From: Peptostreptococcus sp. D1
GTDB lineage: Bacteria > Bacillota > Clostridia > Peptostreptococcales > Peptostreptococcaceae
NCBI RefSeq assembly: GCF_900112955.1
Contig: NZ_FONP01000001.1
Coordinates: 1-64,000, forward strand
DNA: 64,000 nucleotides
Direction: 5' to 3'
In this document: positions 44,114 through 54,026 of the stretch, piece by piece
How the letters are laid out: every line of letters starts with the position of its first letter
Numbering within the stretch: position 1 is the first letter of the stretch
Translations under genes and position numbers: made by a program
The notes under the pieces: model-generated
The model's database searches: none
Told to the model about the DNA's origin: nothing
What the model saw: the letters and a program-made list of their open reading frames with translations, nothing else

Positions 44114-45007
44114 CTATCTATTCAAAAGAAACTTTTTAAATTTTAATATCACAAAGAAAAAGAATATCCATCCAACCAGAGTGATTACATATATAAAAAT
44201 TTCAGTTACTAGCACGGTTATATTTTTTGAAGTCGTTTTTATTATTTTAGTATCAGATTTGTTCTCATGCCTTGAAAGCTCATCTTTTTCAGCTCTAACA
44301 CAATTCACCAAAAGTCTATACGGACTTGGAGGTCTTTTGGGATGACATGAAAGTAAGGTCAACATATCCTTATCTTTAATCGGCTTTAATCTTTCCCACT
44401 CGGAAGGTCTGATAATTTCCGTATCGTCAACCACATACTCCAAGATATTACCTTGTCTATTGATATATACCTTATCTCCCTTTTTAAGCTCTCCAAGATT
44501 CAACAGCATCACATCTCTGTACCAGCCTCTATGCCCTGCAATAACAGTTCTGGTACCAATACCTCCAACAGGAAGAGATGTTCCATCTATCTGCGCAACA
44601 CCATTTGCAAGATGATCATATGTTGCATCTAGTCTTATTGGTTTCTTGACATTAATAGCAGGAATCACAAGATAAGCAAAAACCTTGTCTGGATTTTTTT
44701 TATAAAAGTCATACTCCACTTTATATTCATCTGCAATAAAGGGATCTACAATGTTTTGATCATTATTCATGACTTTTTTATTATAGCTTTCAATTCCGTT
44801 CCTTTCATCTTCATCTATACTCTGTCTCTTAGTATCTTCAATATATTCATCATATTCTCCATTTGATTTTATATTGTTTATACTCAAGGAAGTAAATGCA
44901 GAAAGCGGCAGTAGTATCCCTGTAAGAATCAACATATATCCCACTATTTTTTTGCATCTATTTTTACTTATTTTGTATTTGGGTTTTTCCTCTTGTTTTC
45001 TTGTCAT
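44114..45007 (-). CDS. Class C sortase 3
   Basis: 297 aa. N-terminal and C-terminal membrane helices, a lid-like V-D-P-F-I near residue 88, catalytic His in A-G-H-R-G-W and Cys in T-L-L-S-C-H-P-K, Arg in Y-R-L-L-V. The active-site context (LSCHPK rather than LTCTP) differs from the other two sortases here, so it may have a separate job such as anchoring. It has the poorest ribosome site of the three. Confidence 0.88.
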   Translation of the reverse strand: MTRKQEEKPKYKISKNRCKKIVGYMLILTGILLPLSAFTSLSINNIKSNGEYDEYIEDTKRQSIDEDERNGIESYNKKVMNNDQNIVDPFIADEYKVEYDFYKKNPDKVFAYLVIPAINVKKPIRLDATYDHLANGVAQIDGTSLPVGGIGTRTVIAGHRGWYRDVMLLNLGELKKGDKVYINRQGNILEYVVDDTEIIRPSEWERLKPIKDKDMLTLLSCHPKRPPSPYRLLVNCVRAEKDELSRHENKSDTKIIKTTSKNITVLVTEIFIYVITLVGWIFFFFVILKFKKFLLNR

Positions 45008-45076
45008 TTATATATCAACCCCATTCAGCTTCTAGAATAGAACTATACACCTATAGCCTTATCTAGCATTCTTTTC

Positions 45077-45973
45077 TTATTTTTCTTTTTTCCTATGATT
45101 TTTTATATATCTATACACAAGATAGAATAAAATTAATAAGCATAACACAATCAATAATGCTTTAAATATTCTATAAAACAATGCTTCTGCTTCAGCCTTT
45201 TTATGCTCACTAGCAACATACGGTATCCTGTAACCTGTTACAAGCAGTCTATGCGAATTTATCATATACGGAGTACACGTCAATAGAGTACAAAAATCGT
45301 CACCCTTTGTCACCAGCACTGGTTCAAAATTGCTCGGCTCTACAGTCAGAATTCTATCGACCTTATATGCCAAGGTCTTTTCTATATTGTGAACATAAAA
45401 TACATCCCCTTTTTCCAATTTGTCCAGATTAGTAAACAGCTGTGCTGTTGGTAATCCTCTATGTGCTGTAATAACAGTATGAGTGCTTTTACCACCGATT
45501 GGAAGAGATGTTCCTTCCAAATGCCCGGCTCCTTTTTGCAATACTTCTTCAGATGTACCAGCATAAATAGGTAAATCTTGGTCTATTTTTGGTATTTCAA
45601 TATGACCAATTTTCTCTTTTATCTCTAACATTCTAGCATATTCAGCAATACCTGCCTTTTGCTTTACAGAAAATGCATCCACCATTTTGCTAGGATCAAG
45701 TGTCGTATTATACGCTTTAGCCAATTGAATTTTTTTCTTTATCTCGGCAGTCGGAAATTCATCTTTAGCCTTTTCAAATTCTTGGACCTGAAAATTCGAT
45801 TCAACCCTATAATACAACTTTGAAACCAATGGATACATCAGTATTAAAAACCCAAAAATGAACATTAGAATAAAAATCGTATTTTTCTTTTTATCCAAGC
45901 ATTGCTCCTTCGGGCCTTTACTTTTAACTACTTTTGTTTTCTTATTGTTTATTTTTCTTTTCAATTCATCCAC
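45077..45973 (-). CDS. Class C sortase 2
   Basis: 298 aa, two membrane helices. Lid motif D-A-F (about 84), T-A-H-R-G-L catalytic His, T-L-L-T-C-T-P-Y catalytic Cys, H-R-L-L-V-T-G-Y-R-I-P-Y with Arg. It polymerises pilin subunits by Lys isopeptide bonds. GTG start with AAGGTG upstream. Close paralogue of sortase 1 (shared G-A-G-H-L-E-G-T-S-L-P block). Confidence 0.92.
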   Translation of the reverse strand: MDELKRKINNKKTKVVKSKGPKEQCLDKKKNTIFILMFIFGFLILMYPLVSKLYYRVESNFQVQEFEKAKDEFPTAEIKKKIQLAKAYNTTLDPSKMVDAFSVKQKAGIAEYARMLEIKEKIGHIEIPKIDQDLPIYAGTSEEVLQKGAGHLEGTSLPIGGKSTHTVITAHRGLPTAQLFTNLDKLEKGDVFYVHNIEKTLAYKVDRILTVEPSNFEPVLVTKGDDFCTLLTCTPYMINSHRLLVTGYRIPYVASEHKKAEAEALFYRIFKALLIVLCLLILFYLVYRYIKNHRKKEK

Positions 45974-45980
45974 TTATTTT

Positions 45981-46853
45981 TCACCTTACACTATTTTTAC
46001 GCTTACGAAGTCTTCTCCATATCCATAGAATAAGTATCAATATTACAAGTAAAACAGCCAAGCACTTTGCATAGAATATCAAATCATTCTTTTTCTTCTG
46101 AGCATCATTTTTATTTGGAACATAGGGAACTCTATGTCCTCTAACTAAAAGACGATGAGTGTTGATCATTATTGGAGTACATGTCAACAATGTCGCATAA
46201 TCCTTCCCTTTTACTACGAGCAAATCATCAAAATCTGAGGGTAGAACAGTAATTATTTGATCAACCTTATATGCCATTGTATATGATATATTATGAATAT
46301 AAAATTCGTCACCTATTTTTATTTTATTCAAATCTGAAAATAACTTTGCAGAAGGCAATCCAGAGTGCGCAGTTATAACAGTATGAGTATTTTTACCACC
46401 AACTGGCAAAGAGGTTCCTTCAAGATGACCAGCTCCTTTTTGCAAAATGTCTTCAGTAGTTCCCGCATAAATAGGAATATCTACATCTATTTTTGGAACC
46501 TCAATATGCCCTATTTTTTCTTTAACCTCTAACATTCTAGCATATTCCCTAATGCCCTCACTCTTTTTCTTTTTATCATAGGGATCGTCGGGAACATTGC
46601 TATTCAACGAAGAATTATATGCTCTTGCTAACTCAATTCTCTTATTTACTTCGTCATCGGTTAAGGCTTTTTTCGCCTTTTCAAAATCTTCTACTTGAAA
46701 ATTTGACTCTACTCGATAATATAGTCTTGATACCTGAGGGTACAATAAAACAAGTAGCCCCACTATGAAAATCATAATAAAGGGCAACTGGCTTTTTTTC
46801 TTATTTTTTTTATTTTTCTTAGATTTTTCTTTATTATTTAAGATGTCTGACAT
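45981..46853 (-). CDS. Class C sortase 1
   Basis: 290 aa. Basic N-terminus, membrane helix, lid D-D-P-Y (about 88), T-A-H-S-G-L His, T-L-L-T-C-T-P-I Cys, H-R-L-L-V-R-G-H-R-V-P-Y, C-terminal helix with basic tail. First sortase after the pilin gene, 17 bases away. GGAGG precedes the ATG. Confidence 0.92.
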   Translation of the reverse strand: MSDILNNKEKSKKNKKNKKKSQLPFIMIFIVGLLVLLYPQVSRLYYRVESNFQVEDFEKAKKALTDDEVNKRIELARAYNSSLNSNVPDDPYDKKKKSEGIREYARMLEVKEKIGHIEVPKIDVDIPIYAGTTEDILQKGAGHLEGTSLPVGGKNTHTVITAHSGLPSAKLFSDLNKIKIGDEFYIHNISYTMAYKVDQIITVLPSDFDDLLVVKGKDYATLLTCTPIMINTHRLLVRGHRVPYVPNKNDAQKKKNDLIFYAKCLAVLLVILILILWIWRRLRKRKNSVR

Positions 46854-46870
46854 TCAATCCTCCATTCATT

Positions 46871-47812
46871 CTAGATAAATTGTTTATCGTCACGCACTAA
46901 TCTATACCCCAACAAGCACAGAACAGCACCACCTACAGTTAACAAAATTAACATAACATCGCCTGTTTTAGGAATTATTATAGATTCAATTGACGATGTG
47001 TCTTCAGTTGTATTATTTCTATTAAAAATGGAGTTAAATTTGTTTTCGATTTTTAATACGTCACTAATATCCGACTTACTATTTACAACAAATTTAATGG
47101 ATTTTGACAGTGGCAAATATCCATTTGGTGATTTTGTCTCCCATAAATAATATTCTCCATAAGGGAGATTGCTTACGAAAAATTCTCCCTTGCTATTTGA
47201 GGCTACAATATATTCTTTTGAGCCTCTTTGAACAGCACTATAATATCCTCCCACTTTTTTCATAACTTTAAATGTAGCACCTTGCAGAGGAGTCTGAGCA
47301 CTATCATTCGCAACCTTCAAAAACTTATAGCCACCATAATCTTCAGTAGTTGGAGGTGAATAAAGCTTTAGTTTGATATCAGTTGTTATACCATCTAATG
47401 CTACGTTTATAATAAATGAAGAAAGAATTCTGTTATCACCCACATTCAATAACTCTCTAGCATAGTAGCTTCCACCTTTTTCAAAATTAATTTTTATGAT
47501 TCCATCACTAGACATGGAATTTGTAATAATTGAAGCTCCATATTTTTTATACCTATCATTTAATTTTTCTGTAGAATAACTTTCAAGAGATTTTGCCAAT
47601 GAAATCTTATCATTTTCGTCAGTTATCTTATCTGATACTCTCCAAAGCTGCAGCTTTCTCCCTATTAAATTTTTCCCATTTTCAGAATTCAAATGCATTG
47701 ATGCATCAAGTTTTATTTCTGCCATGCTTTCAGCATAGGAATATGATTGAAGAAATACAACCCCTAAAATCAATACAAACACTATTACTCTTTTTATTTT
47801 GTTAATTTCCAT
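46871..47812 (-). CDS. LPXTG-type pilin, SpaA/Cna-B domain
   Basis: 313 aa. Signal peptide (about 1-28), an N-terminal domain, and a Cna-B/SpaA domain from G-Y-K-F-L-K-V (about 158) with E-box L-W-E-T-K-S-P-N-G-Y. The sorting signal is I-P-K-T-G-D, then a membrane helix and short charged tail. The E-box Glu normally forms an internal isopeptide bond. ATG 47812 has GAGGT upstream at workable spacing; in-frame starts further upstream have none. It is smaller than most major pilins, and no second pilin is present. Confidence 0.88.
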   Translation of the reverse strand: MEINKIKRVIVFVLILGVVFLQSYSYAESMAEIKLDASMHLNSENGKNLIGRKLQLWRVSDKITDENDKISLAKSLESYSTEKLNDRYKKYGASIITNSMSSDGIIKINFEKGGSYYARELLNVGDNRILSSFIINVALDGITTDIKLKLYSPPTTEDYGGYKFLKVANDSAQTPLQGATFKVMKKVGGYYSAVQRGSKEYIVASNSKGEFFVSNLPYGEYYLWETKSPNGYLPLSKSIKFVVNSKSDISDVLKIENKFNSIFNRNNTTEDTSSIESIIIPKTGDVMLILLTVGGAVLCLLGYRLVRDDKQFI

Positions 47813-47950
47813 TTTCATACCTCGAAATATAAATAAAATACAAATTTTAATTGAACGCATCTATATAAATATAAACAGATAAATGCATTAAAAAACATTG
47901 TCTCACAAATACTACCTAAATTAATAAATACACGCAAAATACATACTTAT

Positions 47951-47979
47951 ATTATACATTTGAACTATATATTAATCAA
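47951..47979 (-). promoter_or_regulatory. Pilus operon promoter
   Basis: Minus-strand TTGATT (47974-47979), a 17-base spacer, TATAAT (47951-47956), 139 bases before the pilin start. No repeat tract lies in the spacer. The long leader shows no obvious structure. Confidence 0.65.
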
Positions 47980-48112
47980 TAGATTTTATAATTTTTTTAT
48001 TCTTATTTAATTTCGATATATTATTTATATATTATTTATATGTTATTTTCAAATCACATTACACCTTTTTATCAATCATACGATAATAAAACACCTGATA
48101 TAAAATTAAAAA

Positions 48113-48149
48113 TCGCCATATCCATTTATTAATCTATAGAATATGGCGA
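48113..48149 (-). terminator. glyS terminator
   Basis: TCGCCATAT / ATATGGCGA nine-bp perfect stem, followed on the minus strand by TTTTTA. Confidence 0.8.
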
Positions 48150-48222
48150 CAATTTTAAGTTAACCAAATAATATTATTAAATTTTATTGTATATTTTCAA
48201 AAATCACAATATAATTATTGTT

Positions 48223-50286
48223 TTATTTATACACAATCTTTGAAAGATCACATATTTTTAACATCGAGTTATATATAGACTTCAACAAACCTAATCTATT
48301 ATTTCTAACAATTTCATTTTCATCCATAACCATAACGCTATCAAAGAAATTATCTATGCTAGATTTTAACCCTGCAAATCTATCAAGAGCTTTTGTATAT
48401 TCTTTTTGTGCTATAAATATATCAATATCTTTGTCAACATCAATAAATGCACTGTAAAGCACCTTTTCGGATTCGTCACTTAGTAGCTCAACAGAAACCT
48501 TCTGATTCTTAGCTTTTTCGGCTAATGTCGAAACTCTGTTAAATGCCACTAGCATATCAGTTAGAGAGTCTCTATCTATCCATTTATTGATCGACTCTGC
48601 TCTAGTAAACAAATCTAGAATATTTTTTTCATCAATAGACAAAACTGCATCTATAACATCGTATCTAATACCGAAATCTTTAAACATATTTGCCATTCTA
48701 TCGTTAAAGAAAGATATTATTTCGGCAGTTACTTTCTCTTTATCAAAGCTTATATTCTTGTATTCATCCAATGATTTCCCAATTAATTTTGCTAAATCTA
48801 AATTGATATTATTTTTGATCAGTATAGTCAGTATTCCCAAGCACTGTCTTCTTAACGCAAATGGATCAGCAGAACCCGTTGGTTGAATTCCCAACGCAAA
48901 AAATCCTGAAATTGTATCAATCTTATCCAATATAGAAAGTATTGAGCCTTCAATAGAATTTGGAATAGTATCACCACTAAATCTAGGTAGATAATGTTCA
49001 AAAATTGCTGCTGAAACTAGCTGCTCTTCTCCATCAATTTTTGAATACTCCATCCCCATATATCCCTGTAGTTCGTCAAATTCAAATACCATGCTAGTCA
49101 CCAAATCAGCCTTGCATAGATATGCAGCTCTCTGTAAGGCAGCATTATTTAATTCAAAATCAGCTTCAACATTTTTTGCTAAATTGTAAATTCTATCAGA
49201 CTTATCCAATAATGTACCTAGCTTTTCTTGGAATACTACATCACTTAATTTAGCTCTATAGTGCTCCAAGTTATTTCTAGTATCCTCTTTAAAGAAGAAC
49301 AATGCATCAGCAAGTCTCGCTTCCAGGACTTTTTCATTTCCCTTCTTTACATTTTCTATCATATAATCATTACCATTTCTAACAGCAACAAAATTTGGCA
49401 TCAGATTTTCATTTTCATCCAAAACGGGGAAATATCTCTGATGTGACTTCATAGGTGTTTTTACAACTTCCTTTGGAAGAGAAGTGTATTCCTTGTCAAA
49501 TTCTCCATAAAATGCAGTTGGATATTCTACTATGTAAGTTACTTCAGCTAAAAGCTCCTCGTCCATATCTACTTTTCCATTTATGCTTTTTGCAACTTTG
49601 TTAATCTGTTCAAGAATCAATGATTTTCTTTCAGCTTGATCCAGTATGACATAGTTTTCTCTTAACTTTTTCAAATAGTCGTCTAATCCATATACTTCAA
49701 TCGATTTCTTGCCCAAAAATCTATGACCTACTGTAGTATTTGAAGCAATAATACCTTCCAAATCAACTGGAACAACCTCGTCGTTTAACATAGCAACCAG
49801 CCATCTTATGGGTCTTACAAATCTCATATTTTTTCCGCCCCAACGCATTGACTTTGGAAATACAACTGATTTTACTATTTCAGGCAATACTTCCATTAAA
49901 ACAGTTTTTGTATTCACTCCAACATCTTTAATAGTTGCAAAAAGATATTCATCATCACCAATATTTTTGAAGTATACATCAGCTTCTGATAATCCCTTTC
50001 CACGCATAAAACCCAACGCCGATTTTGAGAAATTACCATCTGCATCAAGCGAAATCTTCTTGGATGGTCCCTTTACTTCTTCTTCAAAATCAGCCTGCTT
50101 CAACGCAATATCATCAACAACTAAAACAAGTCTCCTAGGCGTTGCAAATGTATTTATTTTTCCAAAACTAACTCTCTTTTCATACAATAGCTTTGTCAAA
50201 TTGTCCTTCAACTGATCTAGCGTCGATTCCACAAATCTTGAAGGCATCTCTTCTATTCCTATTTCATATAATAGATAATTACTCAT
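48223..50286 (-). CDS. glyS: Glycyl-tRNA synthetase beta subunit
   Basis: 687 aa, tetrameric (alpha2beta2) bacterial type. [12 protein letters not shown] at the start, M-R-W-G, V-G-H-R-F-L-G and the R-H...P-F-A-L-R-R block. The C-terminal ~100 residues form the anticodon-binding DALR-like region. It overlaps glyQ by eight bases, so synthesis is coupled. Confidence 0.97.
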   Translation of the reverse strand: MSNYLLYEIGIEEMPSRFVESTLDQLKDNLTKLLYEKRVSFGKINTFATPRRLVLVVDDIALKQADFEEEVKGPSKKISLDADGNFSKSALGFMRGKGLSEADVYFKNIGDDEYLFATIKDVGVNTKTVLMEVLPEIVKSVVFPKSMRWGGKNMRFVRPIRWLVAMLNDEVVPVDLEGIIASNTTVGHRFLGKKSIEVYGLDDYLKKLRENYVILDQAERKSLILEQINKVAKSINGKVDMDEELLAEVTYIVEYPTAFYGEFDKEYTSLPKEVVKTPMKSHQRYFPVLDENENLMPNFVAVRNGNDYMIENVKKGNEKVLEARLADALFFFKEDTRNNLEHYRAKLSDVVFQEKLGTLLDKSDRIYNLAKNVEADFELNNAALQRAAYLCKADLVTSMVFEFDELQGYMGMEYSKIDGEEQLVSAAIFEHYLPRFSGDTIPNSIEGSILSILDKIDTISGFFALGIQPTGSADPFALRRQCLGILTILIKNNINLDLAKLIGKSLDEYKNISFDKEKVTAEIISFFNDRMANMFKDFGIRYDVIDAVLSIDEKNILDLFTRAESINKWIDRDSLTDMLVAFNRVSTLAEKAKNQKVSVELLSDESEKVLYSAFIDVDKDIDIFIAQKEYTKALDRFAGLKSSIDNFFDSVMVMDENEIVRNNRLGLLKSIYNSMLKICDLSKIVYK

Positions 50287-51163
50287 TTACTTCACCTTCC
50301 TTTAATAATGGGAATCCAAGCTCTTCCCTCTGTTTGATGTATGTTTCTGCAATTAATTTTGCAAGATTACGTATTTTTCCTATAAATGCAGCTCTCTGAC
50401 TCACAGCAATAGCACCTCTAGCATCCAAAGTATTAAAAATGTGTGAACACTTCAAAATGTTGTCATAACAAGGAATCACTAGCCCAAGATCAGCTATTCT
50501 TATTGCCTCTGCTTCGTACATATCGAACATCCTAAACAACATTTCATAATCACATTCATCAAAGGCATATCTTGAATTCTCATATTCCTGCTTTTTGAAT
50601 ACTTCTCCATATGTTATAGTGTCATTCCATTTCAAATCGTAAACACTGTCCACATCCTGAATATACATGGCTATTCTTTCAAGTCCGTAAGTAATTTCAC
50701 CAGTTTCCAGCTCGCACTCTATACTTCCTACCTGCTGGAAATATGTAAACTGAGTTATTTCCATACCGTCCAGCCATACTTCCCAACCAAGTCCCCATGC
50801 TCCGATTGTTGCAGCTTCCCAGTTATCTTCAACAAATCGAATATCATGTTCATCAGGATTGATGCCTATCGCTCTCAAAGACTCTAAATACAAATCCTGA
50901 ATATCATCTGGAGACGGTTTTAAAATAACCTGGAACTGGTGATGCTGATATAATCTATTTGGATTTTCCCCATATCTCCCATCTGCAGGTCTTCTTGAAG
51001 GTTCAACATAGCATACACTCCATGGCTCTGGTCCCAAGGATCTCAAAAATGTATTTGGATTCATTGTCCCAGCACCTTTCTCAACATCATAAGGTTGAGT
51101 CATTATACAGCCATGCTTCGCCCAGAAATTCTGTAAAGCCAAAATCATGTCTTGAAAATTCAT
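50279..51163 (-). CDS. glyQ: Glycyl-tRNA synthetase alpha subunit
   Basis: 294 aa, class II catalytic subunit. [35 protein letters not shown] and [17 protein letters not shown] precedes the ATG. No T-box leader is seen; only an 85-base gap with a hairpin separates it from the DUF4342 gene. Confidence 0.98.
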   Translation of the reverse strand: MNFQDMILALQNFWAKHGCIMTQPYDVEKGAGTMNPNTFLRSLGPEPWSVCYVEPSRRPADGRYGENPNRLYQHHQFQVILKPSPDDIQDLYLESLRAIGINPDEHDIRFVEDNWEAATIGAWGLGWEVWLDGMEITQFTYFQQVGSIECELETGEITYGLERIAMYIQDVDSVYDLKWNDTITYGEVFKKQEYENSRYAFDECDYEMLFRMFDMYEAEAIRIADLGLVIPCYDNILKCSHIFNTLDARGAIAVSQRAAFIGKIRNLAKLIAETYIKQREELGFPLLKEGEVNE

Positions 51164-51189
51164 AAAATTCCTCCCAATAAAGTTATATT

Positions 51190-51227
51190 TTAAATAATAA
51201 TCGGTAAAAATACCGATTATTATTTAA
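51190..51227. terminator. 17-bp perfect hairpin before glyQ
   Basis: TTAAATAATAATCGGTA (51190-51206) and its exact complement (51211-51227) with a 4-base loop. On the minus strand it lies between the DUF4342 stop and the glyQ ribosome site. Only an A/T-rich tail follows, so it may be an RNA-stabilising or partial terminator element. Confidence 0.6.
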
Positions 51228-51248
51228 TGCTTCAGATTTAATTATTTA

Positions 51249-51827
51249 TTACTTTTCATCTTTTCGATCTTCGTCTATCAATTCCTCAGTAATATCGCTT
51301 GATGTTTCATCATCAGCCTTTTCGGTTTTAAAACCAGATTTAATATCATTAAAAGAATTCACAAACATTTCCTTCAATATCTCTATCTTTTCATTGTTCA
51401 ATGTACCCAAGTCTACTTCATCAGTGCTTTTTTCGTCAACTATTTTAACTGAGTATTTAGCCAATACTGCTGCAGATAATCCAAACAGTGCAAATAGAGG
51501 CATTGCCGCAACACCAATAACACCTACAGTTAACGGCAAATTCAAAATAATCTTACCTTCTTTTTCTACCTTAACCCGAATTACATTACTCTTTATGATC
51601 AATTCAGTCAACTGTTCTTTTAGCTTTTCTCCTTCATGACTGATTTTTTCATCAAAATATTCAAATCTTTCATCTACACATGGGTCAACATGAGCCTCTT
51701 CAATTAAGATTATTGCTTCTAAAACATCTCCATTAGTCTTTTCCAATGCCTCTTTAGCTTCTTTATATGTAGCAAATGGCACTCTCTCTAGTACCGCATC
51801 TACCTTTTCTATTGATATTGTAGTCAT
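51249..51827 (-). CDS. DUF4342 protein with UBA-like N-terminus
   Basis: 192 aa. Residues 1-45 look like a UBA-type helix bundle (V-P-F-A-T-Y-K-E-A-K-E-A-L-E-K-T-N-G-D-V-L-E-A); then a charged stretch, a basic strand region (I-I-K-S-N-V-I-R-V-K-V-E-K) typical of DUF4342, one hydrophobic helix, and an acidic tail. The function is unknown. It lies 15 bases after recO with GGAGG before the ATG. Confidence 0.75.
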   Translation of the reverse strand: MTTISIEKVDAVLERVPFATYKEAKEALEKTNGDVLEAIILIEEAHVDPCVDERFEYFDEKISHEGEKLKEQLTELIIKSNVIRVKVEKEGKIILNLPLTVGVIGVAAMPLFALFGLSAAVLAKYSVKIVDEKSTDEVDLGTLNNEKIEILKEMFVNSFNDIKSGFKTEKADDETSSDITEELIDEDRKDEK

Positions 51828-51842
51828 AGTATTACCTCCTCA

Positions 51843-52580
51843 CTATTTTAACAAATCTAAAGGCAAAAAATTTACATTTTCAAAATGTGCAACCAGATAC
51901 CGCTTCAATAGGAAAAAAAGCTCCTTGACTAAAATCGGTGAAACTTTTGCCTTGTTACAATCTATTATATCATTATTTAGTATATATTGCATGAGTTCTA
52001 TAGTAGTTTTATCAAGTTTGATGAAATTTTTTTCAAAATCACTACAATTTCCACAAATTACACCACCTTTTTTCAAGGAAAAATATGAATATGATTGAAA
52101 TTTTTTCCCACACGAAACACAATTACTCAAATCAGGTCTATACCCCATATAATCTATGAATTTCAATAAGAAAATATCTAGCAGGAACATTCTATCCTCA
52201 ACTTGCTCTGAAAATAAAAACAGAGCTTTCACAAATAGCTCAAAAAGCCTGTTATTTGTCTGACCTTCAACAATATTATTTTCAACCAATTTCGCAATAA
52301 AGCTAGTGTATGCATAGCTTTCTAAATCTTGACTTATGTTATAAAAGCTTTTAATAGATTCTCCCTGGCTGAGTGTAAACATATCTTTTTGTTTTTTTAA
52401 AACATAATTGTTGTAAGAAAAAATTTGAGAAATCGGCAAAAATCTACTTCTTTGTCTCTGTGCACCCTTTGCTAAAGCCGATACCTTACCATATTTTCTA
52501 GAAAATATAGTTAATATCAAATCATTATCGTTGTACTTTATTGTTCTCAATACTACACCTTGAGTATTTAGAATTATCAT
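51843..52580 (-). CDS. recO: DNA repair protein RecO
   Basis: 245 aa. OB-fold N-terminus (T-Q-G-V-V-L-R-T-I-K-Y-N-D-N-D-L-I-L), helical domain and zinc site C-V-S-C / C-G-N-C (about 150-180). It loads RecA with RecR. It sits next to era in the conserved Firmicute order. AGGAG precedes the ATG. Confidence 0.95.
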   Translation of the reverse strand: MIILNTQGVVLRTIKYNDNDLILTIFSRKYGKVSALAKGAQRQRSRFLPISQIFSYNNYVLKKQKDMFTLSQGESIKSFYNISQDLESYAYTSFIAKLVENNIVEGQTNNRLFELFVKALFLFSEQVEDRMFLLDIFLLKFIDYMGYRPDLSNCVSCGKKFQSYSYFSLKKGGVICGNCSDFEKNFIKLDKTTIELMQYILNNDIIDCNKAKVSPILVKELFFLLKRYLVAHFENVNFLPLDLLK

Positions 52581-52598
52581 ATCTATTCTCCTAAAAAA

Positions 52599-52626
52599 TT
52601 TCCCTCCTAATTATCAAGGAGGGAAA
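52599..52626 (-). terminator. Terminator between mgtE and recO
   Basis: TTTCCCTCCT / AGGAGGGAAA ten-bp perfect stem with TTTTTT on the minus side. It separates recO from upstream transcription. Confidence 0.8.
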
Positions 52627-52635
52627 ACAGTATTA

Positions 52636-54009
52636 TTAAAGGATTATCGAAATCAGTAATAGATAAACGAACATCCCAATTATATCCATACAAACAGTCA
52701 CTATCGGAGAAGAAATCACTGACGGATCAGACTCCATTTTTTCCAAAATCATCGGAATCAATGTTCCAAATGTGGCTCCTAGTATTATATTTATAAGTGT
52801 GGCAATTGAAACTATCATAGTAATACCTACATTACCTACAAACAGTGAAACTATTATCGCAATAATAACCGCTACGACTATACCGTTTATAATACTACTG
52901 ATTACTTCTTTTTGAATAGTGGCAAAATCTACATCACTGTCTTTGCTTGTTAGGTTGATTATTGTAACAGCCGAGGCTTGTGAGCTAGCATTTCCACCCA
53001 TAGCAATCACAATCGGTGCAAAGAAAATCAATTTATACATCTCTGTATTCATTAATTCCTTAAAATTCATAAATATATACACCGTTGCAAATGAAAAGAT
53101 TGCAGTTATTATCAACCAGAGAACTCTACCTCTTACACAAGATAAAATTTGTTCTCTCAAAGTAGATTTTTCATTTTCAGCAACATCTCTCTCGTGTTCG
53201 TTACTTCCAGCAAATTTATACATATCCTCTGTAGCTTCTTCTTCCATCACATCAAGTATGTCATCGACGGTAATTATACCCTTTAGTATGCCTCCGCTAT
53301 CTACAACAGGTATCGCAACTAGATTATATTTGGAAACAAGCTTTACAGCCTCTTCTCTATCATCGTTATCACCTACGGATTTAACATTTTCAACCATTAT
53401 ATCTTCAACGATTGCAGAATCTCTTTCTAAAAATAAATCTCTAAGTGATAAGACACCAACTAGCTTCTTTTCATTGTCAATTACATATATATAATAAATA
53501 GAATCCGCATCGACGGCTTCAGCTCTAATATGCCTGATGGCTTGAGCAACGTTTAAATTTTTGTTAACAGTAACATACCCCTTTTTCATCGTAGAGCCAG
53601 AAGTTTCGTCCAAATAAGCAAGTAATTCTCTCAATTCATCCTCATCTTCCTTGCTGACAAGATCCAAAATCTTCTCTCTTTCATCATCTTCCAATTCTCT
53701 CAAAATGTCAGACAAATCACCCAACGACATTTCATCAAGAATACTCCTAGCGTGTTGTTCATCAATCATGGACACAATGCTGGTAAAAAACTCCACATCA
53801 CACTCCTCCAAAATTGAAGCGGCTGTATCAAGTGGAAGTATTTCAAATAATTTTACCTTGTCAACTTCATCCAGCTCAAGTAAAACATCGTAAATATCCA
53901 TCTTGTGATATTCTTCAAGCATTTCTCTCAGCTCAATGAGCTTATTTTCATCCATCATTTCTTTTACATCATTAAACAACTCTCGCGACGAGTCCTGTTT
54001 TTTGTCCAT
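52636..54009 (-). CDS. mgtE: Magnesium transporter MgtE
   Basis: 457 aa. N domain (about 1-130, helical superhelix), two CBS domains (about 140-260) that sense Mg2+, linker helix, and five membrane helices with P-I-V-I-A-M-G-G-N-A-S-S-Q-A lining the pore. Mg2+ channel gated by intracellular Mg2+. Its place between era and recO is unusual. No M-box leader is visible in the 17-base gap. Confidence 0.95.
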   Translation of the reverse strand: MDKKQDSSRELFNDVKEMMDENKLIELREMLEEYHKMDIYDVLLELDEVDKVKLFEILPLDTAASILEECDVEFFTSIVSMIDEQHARSILDEMSLGDLSDILRELEDDEREKILDLVSKEDEDELRELLAYLDETSGSTMKKGYVTVNKNLNVAQAIRHIRAEAVDADSIYYIYVIDNEKKLVGVLSLRDLFLERDSAIVEDIMVENVKSVGDNDDREEAVKLVSKYNLVAIPVVDSGGILKGIITVDDILDVMEEEATEDMYKFAGSNEHERDVAENEKSTLREQILSCVRGRVLWLIITAIFSFATVYIFMNFKELMNTEMYKLIFFAPIVIAMGGNASSQASAVTIINLTSKDSDVDFATIQKEVISSIINGIVVAVIIAIIVSLFVGNVGITMIVSIATLINIILGATFGTLIPMILEKMESDPSVISSPIVTVCMDIIGMFVYLLLISIIL

Positions 54010-54026
54010 ATTACCACCCTTTTAAA

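Noticed and set aside
51164-51248. T-box leader for glyQS
   Set aside because: The 85-base gap is too short and lacks the T-box sequence; only a simple hairpin is present.
52919-53494. Plus-strand 191-codon ORF inside mgtE
   Set aside because: Antisense shadow of a conserved transporter gene; Ser-rich composition from the reverse strand.
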